A stretch of 32,145 nucleotides of DNA from Chloroflexota bacterium. Lineage in GTDB: Bacteria; Chloroflexota; Limnocylindria; Limnocylindrales; CSP1-4. Location of the stretch: positions 1-32,145 of the forward strand of contig JAKOQS010000048.1 in the NCBI GenBank assembly GCA_029778235.1, written 5' to 3'. The notes under the pieces are model-generated. The model did not search any database, was not told where the DNA came from, and worked only from the letters and a program-made list of their open reading frames with translations. Every line of letters starts with the position of its first letter. The stretch's first letter is position 1. Shown piece after piece: positions 1-8,825 of this stretch. Both the position numbers and the translations under genes were made by a program.

Positions 1-609
1 CGCCGCTATCCGCACGAGTTCTCCGGCGGCCAGCGGCAGCGCATCGGCGTCGCGCGCGCTCTCGTGCTCGAGCCGGAGTTCATCGTGCTCGACGAGCCCG
101 TCTCGGCGCTCGACGTCTCGATCCAGAGCCAGGTCCTGAACCTCCTCCTGGACCTTCGCAAGGACTTCGACCTCACCTACCTGTTCATCAGCCACAACCT
201 GTCGGTCATCGAGTACGTGAGCGACAGGGTCGGCGTGATGTACCTGGGCCAGATCGTCGAGCTCGCCTCGTCCGAGGAGCTCTACCGGGCGCCGCGCCAC
301 CCGTACACGCTCGCCCTGCTCTCGGCGATCCCGGACGCCGACCCCCGGCGCCGGCGCAAGCGTCTCGTGCTGAAGGGCGACGTGCCGTCGCCGGTGAACC
401 CGCCCGAGGGCTGTCACTTCCACACACGTTGCTGGCTGCGCGAACAGCTCGGGAACCCGGAGCAGTGCGTCGCGCAGGAACCCGACCTGCGCGAGATCAC
501 GCCGGGGCACAGCGTGAAGTGCCACTTCGCCGAGCAGGTCTCGCCGACGAAGGCCGCGGAGTTCGCGTCCGTCCAGTCGGCCCTCGAGACCGCGACGGTG
601 GACGCCTGA
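1..609 (+). CDS. OppF/DppF-type peptide ABC transporter ATPase, C-terminal part (5' end outside window)
   Basis: The reading frame is open from base 1, so only the last 202 residues are seen; Walker A lies upstream of the window. The visible part begins at the ABC signature (FSGGQRQR), then Walker B ([12 protein letters not shown]) and the switch histidine (ISHN), followed by the C-terminal extension typical of oligopeptide/dipeptide ATPases (GDVPSP.NPP.GC.FHTRC). Four cysteines in that extension (GCHF, TRCW, EQCV, VKCHF) match the pattern that binds a [4Fe-4S] cluster in structurally studied Opp/Dpp ATPases; cluster binding here is inferred. It energises peptide import on the cytoplasmic face of the membrane. 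It closely resembles the ATPase at 6523-7770 but precedes a separate complete cluster, so it is probably the last ATPase of a second, upstream transporter operon. Confidence 0.93.
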   Translation, partial: RRYPHEFSGGQRQRIGVARALVLEPEFIVLDEPVSALDVSIQSQVLNLLLDLRKDFDLTYLFISHNLSVIEYVSDRVGVMYLGQIVELASSEELYRAPRHPYTLALLSAIPDADPRRRRKRLVLKGDVPSPVNPPEGCHFHTRCWLREQLGNPEQCVAQEPDLREITPGHSVKCHFAEQVSPTKAAEFASVQSALETATVDA

Positions 610-619
610 CGGAGCTCCG

Positions 620-1303
620 ATGCACCGATCGCTCCCCGACACCCTTCTGAAGGCTTGCCCGGGCCGGGTCGGCGGCGGGCGGATCCCGGGCGCATCGCAC
701 CGTGGCGCGCGCCTGGCGATCGGTCCTCGCACGGCCGGTCCTCGCATGACCGCGGTCGTCCTCCTCGCGCTGCTCGGCGTCGCGGTCGTCGTGACCGGCT
801 GCACCTCGTCCGGGCCGGCCGCGAGCGCGGGCGGCACCTCCCCCTCGCCCTCCGCGAGTGGGGTGCCCCCGACCGAGGCACCCACGCCCACAGCCTGGCC
901 GGGCAACGTGCCGGACTCCGTCATCGCGCTCGGGAAGCTCGACGAGCAGATGGCCAAGGCCGCCAAGGCGATGGACGACGCGGTCGCCGCCAAGGATCTG
1001 GCGGCGCTCTCGGGCGCCTCGAAGGGGCTCGTGGACCTGGTGGACGGGTACGCCGAGGACGTGCAGACCGTCCAGGGCTACGCGGGCACCAAGGCGGTCG
1101 GGGACACGTTCGCGGCGGCCCTGGCGCAGATCCGCGCGGGCGCCAAGGCCATCGCGGACGGCATCGAGAAGGGCGACGCGAACGGCATCGACGCGGGCAT
1201 CTCCGACCTCGGCGCGGGGATCGCCCAGTACGGGCTCGCGCGCGCGGACCTCGGCCCGCTCCTGGAGCAGGCCATCTCGATGAAGAAGAAGTACGTCAAG
1301 TAG
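620..1303 (+). CDS. Small lipoprotein of unknown function
   Basis: A 227-residue product if the ATG at 620 is used. That start has a GGAG five bases upstream and lies 10 nt after the ATPase stop, so it is probably cotranscribed. A hydrophobic segment (about residues 43-60) ends in a lipobox-like VVTGC with cysteine 61, then a Ser/Ala/Pro-rich linker and an Ala/Lys-rich, probably helical domain ending in MKKKYVK. The 42 residues before the hydrophobic stretch are unusually long for a signal peptide; the internal ATG at 746 would give a 185-residue protein but has no obvious ribosome site. I recognise no family. Its position between two peptide-transporter clusters suggests an envelope role, but nothing in the sequence shows a specific activity. 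Confidence 0.7.
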   Translation: MHRSLPDTLLKACPGRVGGGRIPGASHRGARLAIGPRTAGPRMTAVVLLALLGVAVVVTGCTSSGPAASAGGTSPSPSASGVPPTEAPTPTAWPGNVPDSVIALGKLDEQMAKAAKAMDDAVAAKDLAALSGASKGLVDLVDGYAEDVQTVQGYAGTKAVGDTFAAALAQIRAGAKAIADGIEKGDANGIDAGISDLGAGIAQYGLARADLGPLLEQAISMKKKYVK

Positions 1304-1328
1304 CCCCCGAGGAGCCCGCACGAGGCGG

Positions 1329-1376
1329 CGGGCGCCCGATGGGGCCTGCCCGGGGCGCCGGGCGCCCGACGGGGCC
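1329..1376. repeat. Two-copy 18-bp direct repeat with internal GGGCGCCC palindromes
   Basis: CGGGCGCCCGATGGGGCC at 1329-1346 recurs with one mismatch at 1359-1376, a 30-bp period. Each copy contains the palindrome GGGCGCCC and could form a hairpin downstream of the lipoprotein gene, where a terminator would be expected, but no T tract follows. The rest of the 1304-1549 gap holds only the candidate -10 element at 1413 and the ribosome site of the next gene. Confidence 0.4.
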
Positions 1377-1412
1377 CGCATCCAGCCCGCTGGTCGCGCA
1401 CGGCCGCGTCGG

Positions 1413-1418
1413 TATACC
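1413..1418 (+). promoter_or_regulatory. Candidate -10 box for the peptide-transporter operon
   Basis: TATACC in the context GGTATACCAT is the only AT-rich patch in the gap before the binding-protein gene, about 130 nt upstream of its ATG. No convincing -35 hexamer is seen at 16-18 nt spacing. It is a weak candidate based on composition and position alone. Confidence 0.3.
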
Positions 1419-1549
1419 ATCTGCGCACGCCCGCGCTCGGCCGGACCCCCGGCCGGTCGCCGGGGGGGTGCGCGGACCGCGTGGAGAGGAGAACCACCGG
1501 TCGCGGCGGGCCGTCCGGAGCCGCGCGGCGAAGAGGAGGACAGCACGGC

Positions 1550-3286
1550 ATGGTGAGATATCGGCTGCTCGCGGCCGGCGCGATCGTCGCGATCGTCGCC
1601 GCGGCCTGCGGACAGGGTGCGTCGCCCGCGCCCGCCACCCAGGCGCCCGCGACCGAGGCACCGGCGAGCCAGGCTCCCGCGACCGAGGCGCCCAGCGCCA
1701 CCGCGGCCCCCAGCGAGACGGCGCAGGCGGGCACGCCCAAGGAGGGTGGCACGTTCGTGGTCGCCATCCCCGGCGACCTCAACCGGACAGACCCGGCGCT
1801 CGTCGACGACGCGAACTCCACCTACGTCCTGGAGCAGGTGCTCGAGACCCTCGTCACGCTGAAGCCCGGCACCGGCGGCGAGATCGTCCCGGCGCTCGCG
1901 GAGAGCTGGACGATCAGCCCGGACGGCCTCCAGTACACCTTCAAGATCCGCGAGGGCATCAAGTTCCACGACGGCACCGACCTCAACGCCGAGGCCGTCA
2001 AGGTGAACTTCGACCGCTGGATGAACATCCCGCAGTCCTACGTGGACCTCGGCTACACCTACTACATCGACACGGTCATCACGCCGCAGGTGACCTCGGT
2101 CACCGCGCCCGACCCGACCACCGTCGTCGTGACGCTCAACCAGCCGAACTCCGCGTTCCTCATCCAGATGACGCTCACGCCGTTCGCCATCTCGAGCCCC
2201 AAGGCGCTCGAGGAGGGCAACGCGAGCGCGCCCGACTTCGCGAACAACAAGTACGCCACGGGCGGCCCGCCCGCGGCGGTCGGGACCGGCCCCTTCATGT
2301 TCAAGTCGTGGGTCCCCGGCACCGAAGTCGTGCTCGTGAAGAACCCGGACTACTGGAACGCCGCGGCCGGCGGCCCGTACCTCGACCAGATCACGTTCAA
2401 GCCGATCACGGACTCGACCGCCACCCTCAACGCCATCCAGGCGGGTGAGGTGGACCTGGTCCAGGCGATCTCGCCGGTGGACCTCGCGACGGTCCAGTCC
2501 GACCCCAACCTGCAGGCCATCGATCGCGGCGGCTCCTGCAACGTCGGCCTTCTCGCGATGCAGCAGTCCAAGCCGCCGTTCGACAACCTGAAGATCCGCC
2601 AGGCCGTGGCCGCGGCCGTGAACCGGCAGGCGCTCGTGGACGCGTTCTTCGGCGGGGCCGGCGTGGTCCCGACCACCTACGCGCCGCCCGGCACCCAGTA
2701 CGCCAAGGACGTGAACTTCCCGGCGTACGATCCCGAGGCCGCCAAGCAGCTCATCGCCGAGTCCGGCGTCACCGACCTGAGCTTCGACTTCTGGTACCCG
2801 TCCGACGTGACCCGCGCCTACATGCCGGATCCCAAGGGCGAGTTCGAGTCGATCCTCCGCGACCTCGAGGCCGTCGGCTTCAAGCCCAACCCCAAGACCG
2901 CCCCGTGGCGGCCCGACTACCTCGCCGCCGAGTCGACCGGTGAGTACCCGATGTGGCTCATCGGCTGGAACTGCGACTGGCTCGGCCTCGACAACTTCCT
3001 GTTCACCGCGTGGTTCGGCTACCGGGGCGACCCGTACGGCCCGAACCCGGAGTTCTCGTACAAGAACGACGAGATGAACCAGGCCATGGTCGACGCCCTC
3101 AAGGCGACGGACCCGGCCGCCCAGGAGGCCGCGTGGGGCAAGGCCCTCGACATGGTCGCGGCCGACATGCCGGCACTCCCGATCGCGTCCGCCAAGACGC
3201 CGGGAGCCATGGCAGCCTATGTGAAGGGCGTCATCCCGTCGCCCACGCTCCTGGAGATCTTCCAGGGGGTCTGGCTCGACAAGTAG
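1550..3286 (+). CDS. Peptide ABC transporter substrate-binding lipoprotein (SBP family 5)
   Basis: A 578-residue extracytoplasmic binding protein that delivers oligopeptides, or possibly another family-5 ligand such as nickel or a glycoside, to the permeases encoded next. The ATG at 1550 has a GAGGAGGA ribosome site nine bases upstream. The N-terminus is a lipoprotein signal (MVRYRLL, hydrophobic core, IVAAAC with cysteine 20). A degenerate Ala-Pro-Ala-Thr linker follows (about residues 24-60), then the mature domain with family-5 features: the segment beginning GGTFVVAIPGD, ALAESWTISPDG, YTFKIREGIKFHDG, GTGPFMFKSW and the C-terminal half with NLKIRQAVAAAVNR. Length is typical for DppA/OppA. 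Exact ligand cannot be read from sequence. A strong hairpin follows the stop, consistent with higher expression of this gene than of the permeases. Confidence 0.94.
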   Translation: MVRYRLLAAGAIVAIVAAACGQGASPAPATQAPATEAPASQAPATEAPSATAAPSETAQAGTPKEGGTFVVAIPGDLNRTDPALVDDANSTYVLEQVLETLVTLKPGTGGEIVPALAESWTISPDGLQYTFKIREGIKFHDGTDLNAEAVKVNFDRWMNIPQSYVDLGYTYYIDTVITPQVTSVTAPDPTTVVVTLNQPNSAFLIQMTLTPFAISSPKALEEGNASAPDFANNKYATGGPPAAVGTGPFMFKSWVPGTEVVLVKNPDYWNAAAGGPYLDQITFKPITDSTATLNAIQAGEVDLVQAISPVDLATVQSDPNLQAIDRGGSCNVGLLAMQQSKPPFDNLKIRQAVAAAVNRQALVDAFFGGAGVVPTTYAPPGTQYAKDVNFPAYDPEAAKQLIAESGVTDLSFDFWYPSDVTRAYMPDPKGEFESILRDLEAVGFKPNPKTAPWRPDYLAAESTGEYPMWLIGWNCDWLGLDNFLFTAWFGYRGDPYGPNPEFSYKNDEMNQAMVDALKATDPAAQEAAWGKALDMVAADMPALPIASAKTPGAMAAYVKGVIPSPTLLEIFQGVWLDK

Positions 3287-3321
3287 CGGTGCGGTGCCCG
3301 CCCCCAGCGGGCCACCACCGC

Positions 3322-3361
3322 ACGTGGTCCCCCGGCGGCTCACCGCCCCGGGGGACCACGT
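3322..3361 (+). terminator. Strong intercistronic hairpin between binding-protein and permease genes
   Basis: A perfect 14-bp inverted repeat (3322-3335, ACGTGGTCCCCCGG, with 3348-3361) encloses a 12-nt loop that can itself pair CGG with CCG. It lies 36 nt after the binding-protein stop and 54 nt before the permease start. No T tract follows, so complete termination is not expected. By analogy with other binding-protein operons it probably protects the upstream message from 3' decay or partially terminates; this role is inferred. Confidence 0.7.
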
Positions 3362-3415
3362 TCACTCGACCTTCATCGGCGACGGACAGGCTGGCCCGGG
3401 GGACCGCGTGACCCG

Positions 3416-4420
3416 ATGATCAAGTACATCGTGCGACGGCTGATCGGCGCCATCCCGGTGCTGATCGGGCTCTCGATCATCCTGTTCGCGTTCGTCCACC
3501 TGCTGCCCGGCGACCCGGCCACCGCGATCCTCGGCCAGCACGCCACGCCGGAGCGCGTCGCCAAGATGCGCGCGTACCTGGGTCTCGACCTGCCGCTCTG
3601 GCAGCAGTACCTCATGTACGTGAGCGGGATCCTGCAGGGCGACTTCGGCTCCAGCGTCATCAACAACCAGCCGCTCCTCAAGGAGCTGCTCACCCGCTTC
3701 CCCGCCACCATCGAGCTCACGCTCGGCGCGATGATCTACGCCGCGGGCGTGGGCATCCCGCTCGGGCGGTACGCGGCGCGCCATGCGCAGGGCTGGTCGG
3801 ACGGGGCCGTCACCGTCATCTCGCTCGTCGGGATCAGCATCCCGGTCTTCGTCCTGGGCCTCACGCTCCAGTACATCTTCGCGGTCCGGCTCGACGTCCT
3901 CCCGGCCGCGGGCCGGATCGACCCGCGGGCGAACCTAGAGATCCAGACGAACTTCGTCCTCATCGATTCACTCCTGATGGGCCGGCCGGACCTCTTCATC
4001 GACGGGATCAGCCACCTGATCCTCCCCGCGATCGCCCTCGGATCCATCCCGCTCGCGATCATCGCCCGCATCACGCGGGCCTCGGTGCTCGACGTGAGCA
4101 ACGAGGACCACGTGCGAACGGCCCGCGCCAAGGGCCTCACAGAGCGCCGGGTGGACGGGCGGCACGTCATGCGCAACGCGTGGCTGCCGGTGGTCACCGT
4201 CCTGGGGATCCAGGTGGGCGGCCTGCTCGCAGGCGCCGTCATCACCGAGACCGTCTTCGCCTGGGGCGGCGTCGGCCGGTTCGTGGTCGAGGCCATCAAC
4301 AACCGCGACTACCTCGTCGTCCAGAACACGATCCTGATCTTCGCGCTCGTCTTCCTGGTGGTGAACCTGATCGTGGACATCCTCTACGCGTTCCTCAACC
4401 CGCGGATCCGGTACGCCTGA
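3416..4420 (+). CDS. Peptide ABC transporter permease, OppB/DppB family
   Basis: A 334-residue integral membrane protein forming half of the transport channel. It begins MIKYIVRRLIGAIPVLIGLS, the usual OppB/DppB first membrane helix, followed by the conserved HLLPGDPA periplasmic segment and about five further hydrophobic helices. The EAA coupling loop (DHVRTARAKGL, then a stretch ending RNAWLPV) contacts the ATPases, and the C-terminus reads LYAFLNPRIRYA as in the family. The gene lies 129 nt after the binding-protein gene. Its stop and the ATG of the next permease gene share one base (TGATG), so translation is probably coupled. Confidence 0.95.
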   Translation: MIKYIVRRLIGAIPVLIGLSIILFAFVHLLPGDPATAILGQHATPERVAKMRAYLGLDLPLWQQYLMYVSGILQGDFGSSVINNQPLLKELLTRFPATIELTLGAMIYAAGVGIPLGRYAARHAQGWSDGAVTVISLVGISIPVFVLGLTLQYIFAVRLDVLPAAGRIDPRANLEIQTNFVLIDSLLMGRPDLFIDGISHLILPAIALGSIPLAIIARITRASVLDVSNEDHVRTARAKGLTERRVDGRHVMRNAWLPVVTVLGIQVGGLLAGAVITETVFAWGGVGRFVVEAINNRDYLVVQNTILIFALVFLVVNLIVDILYAFLNPRIRYA

Positions 4421-5313
4421 TGGCCGCGCCCGCCATCCCCGCCGGACGCACGGTGGAGGCCCGCGCCAGCCGCGGCCTCTGGAGCGACGCCTTCCGCCGC
4501 CTGCTGCGCAACGGCCCGGCGATCGTCGGCCTCCTGCTGATCGCCCTGTTCGTCCTGACCGCGGTCTTCGCGCCGATGATCGCACCGTACCCGCCGCTCG
4601 CGGGCTCGCTCGCGGACCGCCTGCAGCCGCCCAGCCCGATCCATCTCATGGGCACCGACATGCAGGGCCGGGACGAGTTCAGCCGCGTCATCTACGGGGC
4701 CCAGGTCAGCCTGGTCGCCGGGGTGGTCTCGGTGGTGATGGGCGTGACGATCGGCGGGCTCATCGGCGCCCTTGCCGGCGGCCTCGGCGGGAAGGTGGAC
4801 TCCGTCCTTATGCGCGTGGTGGACGTGATGCTGTCGATCCCGGGCATCCTGCTCGCCATCGGGATCGTGGCGTGGCTGGACCGCGGGCTGCCGCAGATCA
4901 TGTTCGCGGTCGCGATGGTCAACGTGCCGATCTTCGCCCGCATCCTGCGCGGGAGCCTGCTCTCCCTGCGCGAGGCGGACTACGTGACCGCGTCGCGGTC
5001 GGTCGGGGCGAGCGGGGGACGCCTGCTCGCCCGGCACATGCTCCCCAACTCGCTCACGCCGCTCATCGTCGCCGCCACCCTGGCCCTGGCGACCGCGATC
5101 ATCGACGTCGCCGGCCTGGGCTTCCTCGGCCTGGGCCCGCCCGACCCGCGGACGCCCGAGTGGGGCACGATGCTCACCGACTCGACGAAGTTCCTCCGCC
5201 AGGCGCCGTGGCTGATCATCTTCCCCGGGGTGGCGATCGTCATCACCGCGATCGGCTTCAACCTCCTCGGCGACGGCCTGCGGGAGTCGCTCGACCCGCG
5301 GATGAAGCGCTAG
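4420..5313 (+). CDS. Peptide ABC transporter permease, OppC/DppC family
   Basis: A 297-residue permease that pairs with the product of 3416-4420. It has a cytoplasmic N-terminal tail, a first membrane helix (about residues 33-55) and the OppC_N signature APMIAPYPP, then HLMGTDMQGRDEFSRVIYG, which is diagnostic of OppC/DppC. The EAA loop reads READYVTASRSVGAS followed by HMLPNSLTP. The C-terminal segment GFNLLGDGLRESLDPRMKR is standard for the family. The start overlaps the preceding stop by one base, and the next ATPase gene begins two bases after this stop. Confidence 0.95.
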   Translation: MAAPAIPAGRTVEARASRGLWSDAFRRLLRNGPAIVGLLLIALFVLTAVFAPMIAPYPPLAGSLADRLQPPSPIHLMGTDMQGRDEFSRVIYGAQVSLVAGVVSVVMGVTIGGLIGALAGGLGGKVDSVLMRVVDVMLSIPGILLAIGIVAWLDRGLPQIMFAVAMVNVPIFARILRGSLLSLREADYVTASRSVGASGGRLLARHMLPNSLTPLIVAATLALATAIIDVAGLGFLGLGPPDPRTPEWGTMLTDSTKFLRQAPWLIIFPGVAIVITAIGFNLLGDGLRESLDPRMKR

Positions 5314-5315
5314 CG

Positions 5316-6536
5316 ATGGCCCTGCTGACCGTCGAGGACCTCGTCGTCCGCTTCCGCACGCACGAGGGCACCATCCACGCCGTCAACGGCGTCACGTTCG
5401 AGCTCGAGGAGGGCGAGCGCCTCGGGCTGGTGGGCGAGTCGGGCTGCGGCAAGAGCGTCACCAACCTGGCGATCATCCGGCTGCTGCCCAAGCCGGCCGG
5501 CCGGATCGAGGGTGGCCGCGTCTTCTTCGACGGGCAGGACCTCACCGTCCTGCCGGAAGCCGAGGTCCGCGACATCCGCGGCAGCGACATCGCGATGATC
5601 TTCCAGGATCCCATGACCAGCCTGAACCCGGTCCTGACGATCCGGGAGCAGATGGTCGAGACGATCCAGGCCCACCGGAAGGTCACGAAGGCGGACGCGG
5701 AGAAGCGCGCCGTGGAGCTGCTCGCGATGGTGGGCATCCCCAAGGCCGCCGACCGGCTGAAGGACTACCCGCACCAGTTCTCCGGCGGGATGCGCCAGCG
5801 GGTGATGATCGCCATGGCCCTCGCGCTGGAGCCCAAGCTGCTCATCGCCGACGAGCCCACGACGGCGCTGGACGTGACGATCCAGGCCCAGGTCCTGGAC
5901 CTGCTGCGCAACCTGACGACGGAGCAGGGGACCGCGCTCATCCTCATCACGCACGACCTGGGCGTCGTGGCCGGGATGACGCAGCGGATCAACGTCATGT
6001 ACGCGGGCTTCATCGTCGAGACGGCCACCACGCCCGACCTGTTCGCCCACCCCTCGCACCCGTACACCATCGGCCTGCTGCACTCCGTGCCTCGGCTCGA
6101 CGCGGTGGAGGGCGAGGAGCTCATCCCCATCGAGGGGCGGCCGCCGGACATGCGGCACGCGCCCGCGGGCTGCCCGTTCGCCCCCCGGTGCGCGTGGCGG
6201 CTGGAACGGTGCTGGTCCGAGAACCCCGTCCTCGAGCCGGTCCGCGCGGGCGAGACCATCGTCACGACCGGCGAGCGTGCCACCCACAGGATCGCCTGCT
6301 ACGACCCGCCCACGGCCGAGGAGGCCGCGGCCGGCCGGCCGCTCCGCGACGGCTTCGTCGCCGCGCCGCCGCCCGCCGGCTCGATCGACGAGCTCGGCGG
6401 GACGCTCGCGAACACGGACGACTTCGCAGGGCTCGTGGCCGCCATCGAGGCGGAGGAGAGCCCCATCGAGCCGTTCCCCAGCGCGGCCGGGCTTCCGCTG
6501 CCGCCCGAGCCGGAGCGTCGCAATGACGGCCTCTGA
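5316..6536 (+). CDS. Peptide ABC transporter ATPase, OppD/DppD family
   Basis: A 406-residue nucleotide-binding subunit. ATG 5316 lies two bases after the permease stop, and the protein starts exactly at the domain ([15 protein letters not shown]). Motifs in order: Walker A GESGCGKS (residues 40-47), Q-loop IFQDP (95-99), signature FSGGMRQR (155-162), Walker B LLIADEPT (175-182) and switch histidine 213. The C-terminal oligopeptide extension carries cysteines 286, 292, 299 and 328, the spacing used for a [4Fe-4S] cluster in characterised Opp/Dpp ATPases (cluster inferred here). Residues about 331-406 form an acidic, proline-rich tail longer than usual. It overlaps the next ATPase gene by 14 nt. 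Confidence 0.95.
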   Translation: MALLTVEDLVVRFRTHEGTIHAVNGVTFELEEGERLGLVGESGCGKSVTNLAIIRLLPKPAGRIEGGRVFFDGQDLTVLPEAEVRDIRGSDIAMIFQDPMTSLNPVLTIREQMVETIQAHRKVTKADAEKRAVELLAMVGIPKAADRLKDYPHQFSGGMRQRVMIAMALALEPKLLIADEPTTALDVTIQAQVLDLLRNLTTEQGTALILITHDLGVVAGMTQRINVMYAGFIVETATTPDLFAHPSHPYTIGLLHSVPRLDAVEGEELIPIEGRPPDMRHAPAGCPFAPRCAWRLERCWSENPVLEPVRAGETIVTTGERATHRIACYDPPTAEEAAAGRPLRDGFVAAPPPAGSIDELGGTLANTDDFAGLVAAIEAEESPIEPFPSAAGLPLPPEPERRNDGL

Positions 6537-7770
6537 TCCCGGTCCGACGGTGGCTGCGGCCTCTGCCGCGACGCCCTCCGTCGCCCCCGGCGCCGCCGCA
6601 TCCGCCAGGCCCGTCACCGGGGCGGGCGGCGCAGGCACGACGGCTGGCTCGGGCGGGCCCGCGCTGCTCCAGGTCGACGACCTCAAGGTCCACTTCCCGA
6701 TCCGGGAGGGGCTCATCTTCGAGCGCCACGTCGGGGACATCCGCGCAGTGGACGGCATCTCGTTCTCGATGGCGCGCGGCGAGACCCTGGGCCTCGTGGG
6801 CGAATCGGGCTGCGGCAAGAGCACCACCGGCCGCGCGATCATCCGGCTCTACCAGCCCACGGCGGGCCGCGTCGTCTTCGACGGCGTGGATACCACGAAG
6901 CTCGACAAGAACGGGCTCAAGGGGATGCGCCGGCGGATGCAGATGATCTTCCAGGACCCCTACGCGAGCCTGGACCCGCGGATGACGGCCGGCGGCATCG
7001 TCGCCGAGCCGCTCGACATCCACGGCGTGGGGGCCAAGCGCGACCGGACGGAGCGTGTCCGCGAGCTGCTCTCCACGGTGGGGCTCAACCCCGACTACGC
7101 GGAGCGCTACCCCCACGAGTTCTCCGGCGGCCAGCGCCAGCGCATCGGCGTGGCGCGCGCGCTCGCGCTCGAGCCGGACCTGATCATCGCGGACGAGCCC
7201 ATCAGCGCCCTCGACGTCTCGATCCAGGCGCAGATCATCAACCTGCTCGAGCGCCTCCAGGGCCGGCTGGGCGTCGCGTACCTGTTCATCGCCCACGACC
7301 TCTCCGTCGTCCGCCACATCAGCGACCGGATCGCGGTCATGTACCTGGGCCGGATCGTGGAGACGGCCAGCTCGCGCGAGCTCAACGGGGCGCCGCTGCA
7401 CCCGTACACGGTCGCGCTGCTCTCGGCGATCCCGATCCCGGACCCGCTCGTGGAGGCGCGGCGGCGGCGGATCATCCTCAAGGGCGACGTCCCGAGCCCT
7501 GCGAACCCGCCCTCGGGGTGCCGGTTCCACACGCGGTGCTGGCTGCGCGAACGGCTGGGGAACCCGGAGATCTGCTCGGCCGAGGACCCGCCGACCCGCG
7601 AGCTGTCGGCCGGGCACCAGGTGGCCTGCCATTTCGCCGAGCAGGTGGACGGCTCGGCGGAGCAGGTCCAGGCCGTGGGCGCGCGCCCGGCGGCGGCCGC
7701 GCCCGCCGCCCCGACCGCAGCCCCCGCGCCGCCGACGCATCCGCAGGTGGGGGCCGGTCCCGGCGCCTGA
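6523..7770 (+). CDS. Peptide ABC transporter ATPase, OppF/DppF family
   Basis: A 415-residue ATPase, partner of the product of 5316-6536. ATG 6523 overlaps the end of that gene by 14 nt. The first 45 residues are an Ala/Gly/Pro/Ser-rich, probably disordered extension; the ABC domain begins at [13 protein letters not shown]. Walker A GESGCGKS is at 93-100, [12 protein letters not shown] at 142-153, signature [11 protein letters not shown] at 200-210, Walker [12 protein letters not shown] at 221-231 and switch histidine 258. The C-terminal motif contains cysteines 333, 339, 351 and 369, a possible Fe-S site. An Ala/Pro tail (about 384-415) ends the protein. It is strongly similar to the partial ATPase at 1-609, which lacks this tail. 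Confidence 0.95.
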   Translation: MTASDPGPTVAAASAATPSVAPGAAASARPVTGAGGAGTTAGSGGPALLQVDDLKVHFPIREGLIFERHVGDIRAVDGISFSMARGETLGLVGESGCGKSTTGRAIIRLYQPTAGRVVFDGVDTTKLDKNGLKGMRRRMQMIFQDPYASLDPRMTAGGIVAEPLDIHGVGAKRDRTERVRELLSTVGLNPDYAERYPHEFSGGQRQRIGVARALALEPDLIIADEPISALDVSIQAQIINLLERLQGRLGVAYLFIAHDLSVVRHISDRIAVMYLGRIVETASSRELNGAPLHPYTVALLSAIPIPDPLVEARRRRIILKGDVPSPANPPSGCRFHTRCWLRERLGNPEICSAEDPPTRELSAGHQVACHFAEQVDGSAEQVQAVGARPAAAAPAAPTAAPAPPTHPQVGAGPGA

Positions 7771-7799
7771 CGTCGGTCCCGGGGGGCGGGCTGACGCGC

Positions 7800-7818
7800 C
7801 GGCCGCGCCGCGCGGCCG
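7800..7818. terminator. GC hairpin downstream of the peptide-transporter operon
   Basis: CGGCCGCG (7800-7807) pairs with CGCGGCCG (7811-7818) across a 3-nt loop, 30 nt after the last transporter stop. No T tract is present. The position between two operons suggests a terminator, but such palindromes are frequent in DNA of this composition. Confidence 0.35.
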
Positions 7819-7898
7819 CAGCGTTGCACTCGGCCCCGGGTGTCGGCCCGGAGGCGGGCCCGCGCCCGGCCGCCAGACCTCGGTGCTTGCCGAGCATC

Positions 7899-7904
7899 TA
7901 GACT
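7899..7904 (+). promoter_or_regulatory. -10 box placing transcription start at the nadE amidase GTG (leaderless)
   Basis: TAGACT matches the TANNNT consensus and is followed by exactly six bases before GTG 7911, so the predicted first transcribed base is the G of the start codon. No Shine-Dalgarno sequence precedes this start, in keeping with a leaderless message. No good -35 hexamer is found at 17 nt. Confidence 0.5.
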
Positions 7905-7910
7905 CCCTGC

Positions 7911-8825
7911 GTGCAGCCGCTCAAGATCGCCATCGCACAGATCGCGCCGCGCCTGGGCCTCGTGGACGAGAACCTCGCGCGCCATCACGCGCTGCTCGCG
8001 GAGGCGCTCGACGCGGGCGCCGGCCTGGTCGTCTTCCCCGAGCTGGGGCTGACCGGCTACCTCCTCCAGGATCTCGCCGCGGAGGTGGCGATGCGGGCGG
8101 ACGACCCGCGCCTGCGCGATCTCGCGCGCGCCGCCGGACCCGCGTCGGCCGTCGTCTCGTTCGTGGAGGAGTCCACGGACCACCGCCTGTTCATCGCGGC
8201 CGCGCTGCTCGAGGACGGCGAGGTCCGCCACGTGCACCGCAAGCTCTACCTCCCCACGTACGGCCTGTTCGACGAGCGCCGCTTCTACGCCGCGGGCGAT
8301 GCGCTGCGTGCGACGCCGTCGCGCCTGGGCGTCGGGGTGGGCCTGGCGATCTGCGAGGACGTCTGGCACATGTCGGTCCCGTCGCTGCTCGCTCTGGACG
8401 GGGCGCAGCTCATCGTGAACGTCTCGGCCTCGCCCGGGCGCGACCTCGCGTCGGTGCACGAGACCGGCCTGGGCACGGCGACCTCCTGGCGCCAGATCCT
8501 GCGCACCTACGCGCAGCTGACGACGAGCTTCGTGGTCTTCTGCAACCGCGTCGGCGTGGACGAGACGATCAGCTTCTGGGGCGGCAGCGAGGTGATCGCG
8601 CCGACCGGGGAGGCGCTCTTCTCCGCGCCGCTCTACGACGAGGGGCTGTTCATGGCCGACGTGGAGCTCGGCGACATCCGCCGCGAGCGGATCGCCCTGC
8701 CGCTCCTGCGGGACGAACGACCCGAGCTCACGCTGCGCGAGCTGGAGCGGATCGTGGCCGAGCGGGCCGGCTTGGCCATCGACACGACCGCCGAGCCGGC
8801 CGCCGCGACGGGAGACGGCGCATGA
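7911..8825 (+). CDS. Glutamine amidase subunit of split NAD+ synthetase (nitrilase superfamily)
   Basis: A 304-residue carbon-nitrogen hydrolase. The nitrilase catalytic triad is visible: Glu44 in VFPELGLTGY, Lys111 in HRKLYLPTYG and Cys148 in LAICEDVW. These segments match the glutaminase domain of glutamine-dependent NAD+ synthetases, which supplies ammonia to the synthetase domain. Here it is a separate gene whose stop overlaps the start of the synthetase gene (ATGA at 8822-8825), arguing for translational coupling and a complex. The GTG start sits right after a -10 box with no ribosome site. A stand-alone amidase of another substrate is possible, but gene order and motif similarity make the NAD role much more likely. 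Confidence 0.85.
   Translation: MQPLKIAIAQIAPRLGLVDENLARHHALLAEALDAGAGLVVFPELGLTGYLLQDLAAEVAMRADDPRLRDLARAAGPASAVVSFVEESTDHRLFIAAALLEDGEVRHVHRKLYLPTYGLFDERRFYAAGDALRATPSRLGVGVGLAICEDVWHMSVPSLLALDGAQLIVNVSASPGRDLASVHETGLGTATSWRQILRTYAQLTTSFVVFCNRVGVDETISFWGGSEVIAPTGEALFSAPLYDEGLFMADVELGDIRRERIALPLLRDERPELTLRELERIVAERAGLAIDTTAEPAAATGDGA

Noticed and set aside
497-3343. A 948-codon open frame on the minus strand
   Set aside because: It is opposite well-supported lipoprotein and binding-protein genes, has Arg/Gly/Val-rich composition with no motif, and is the expected mirror of high third-position GC. The same applies to the 1341-codon minus frame at 18833-22858.
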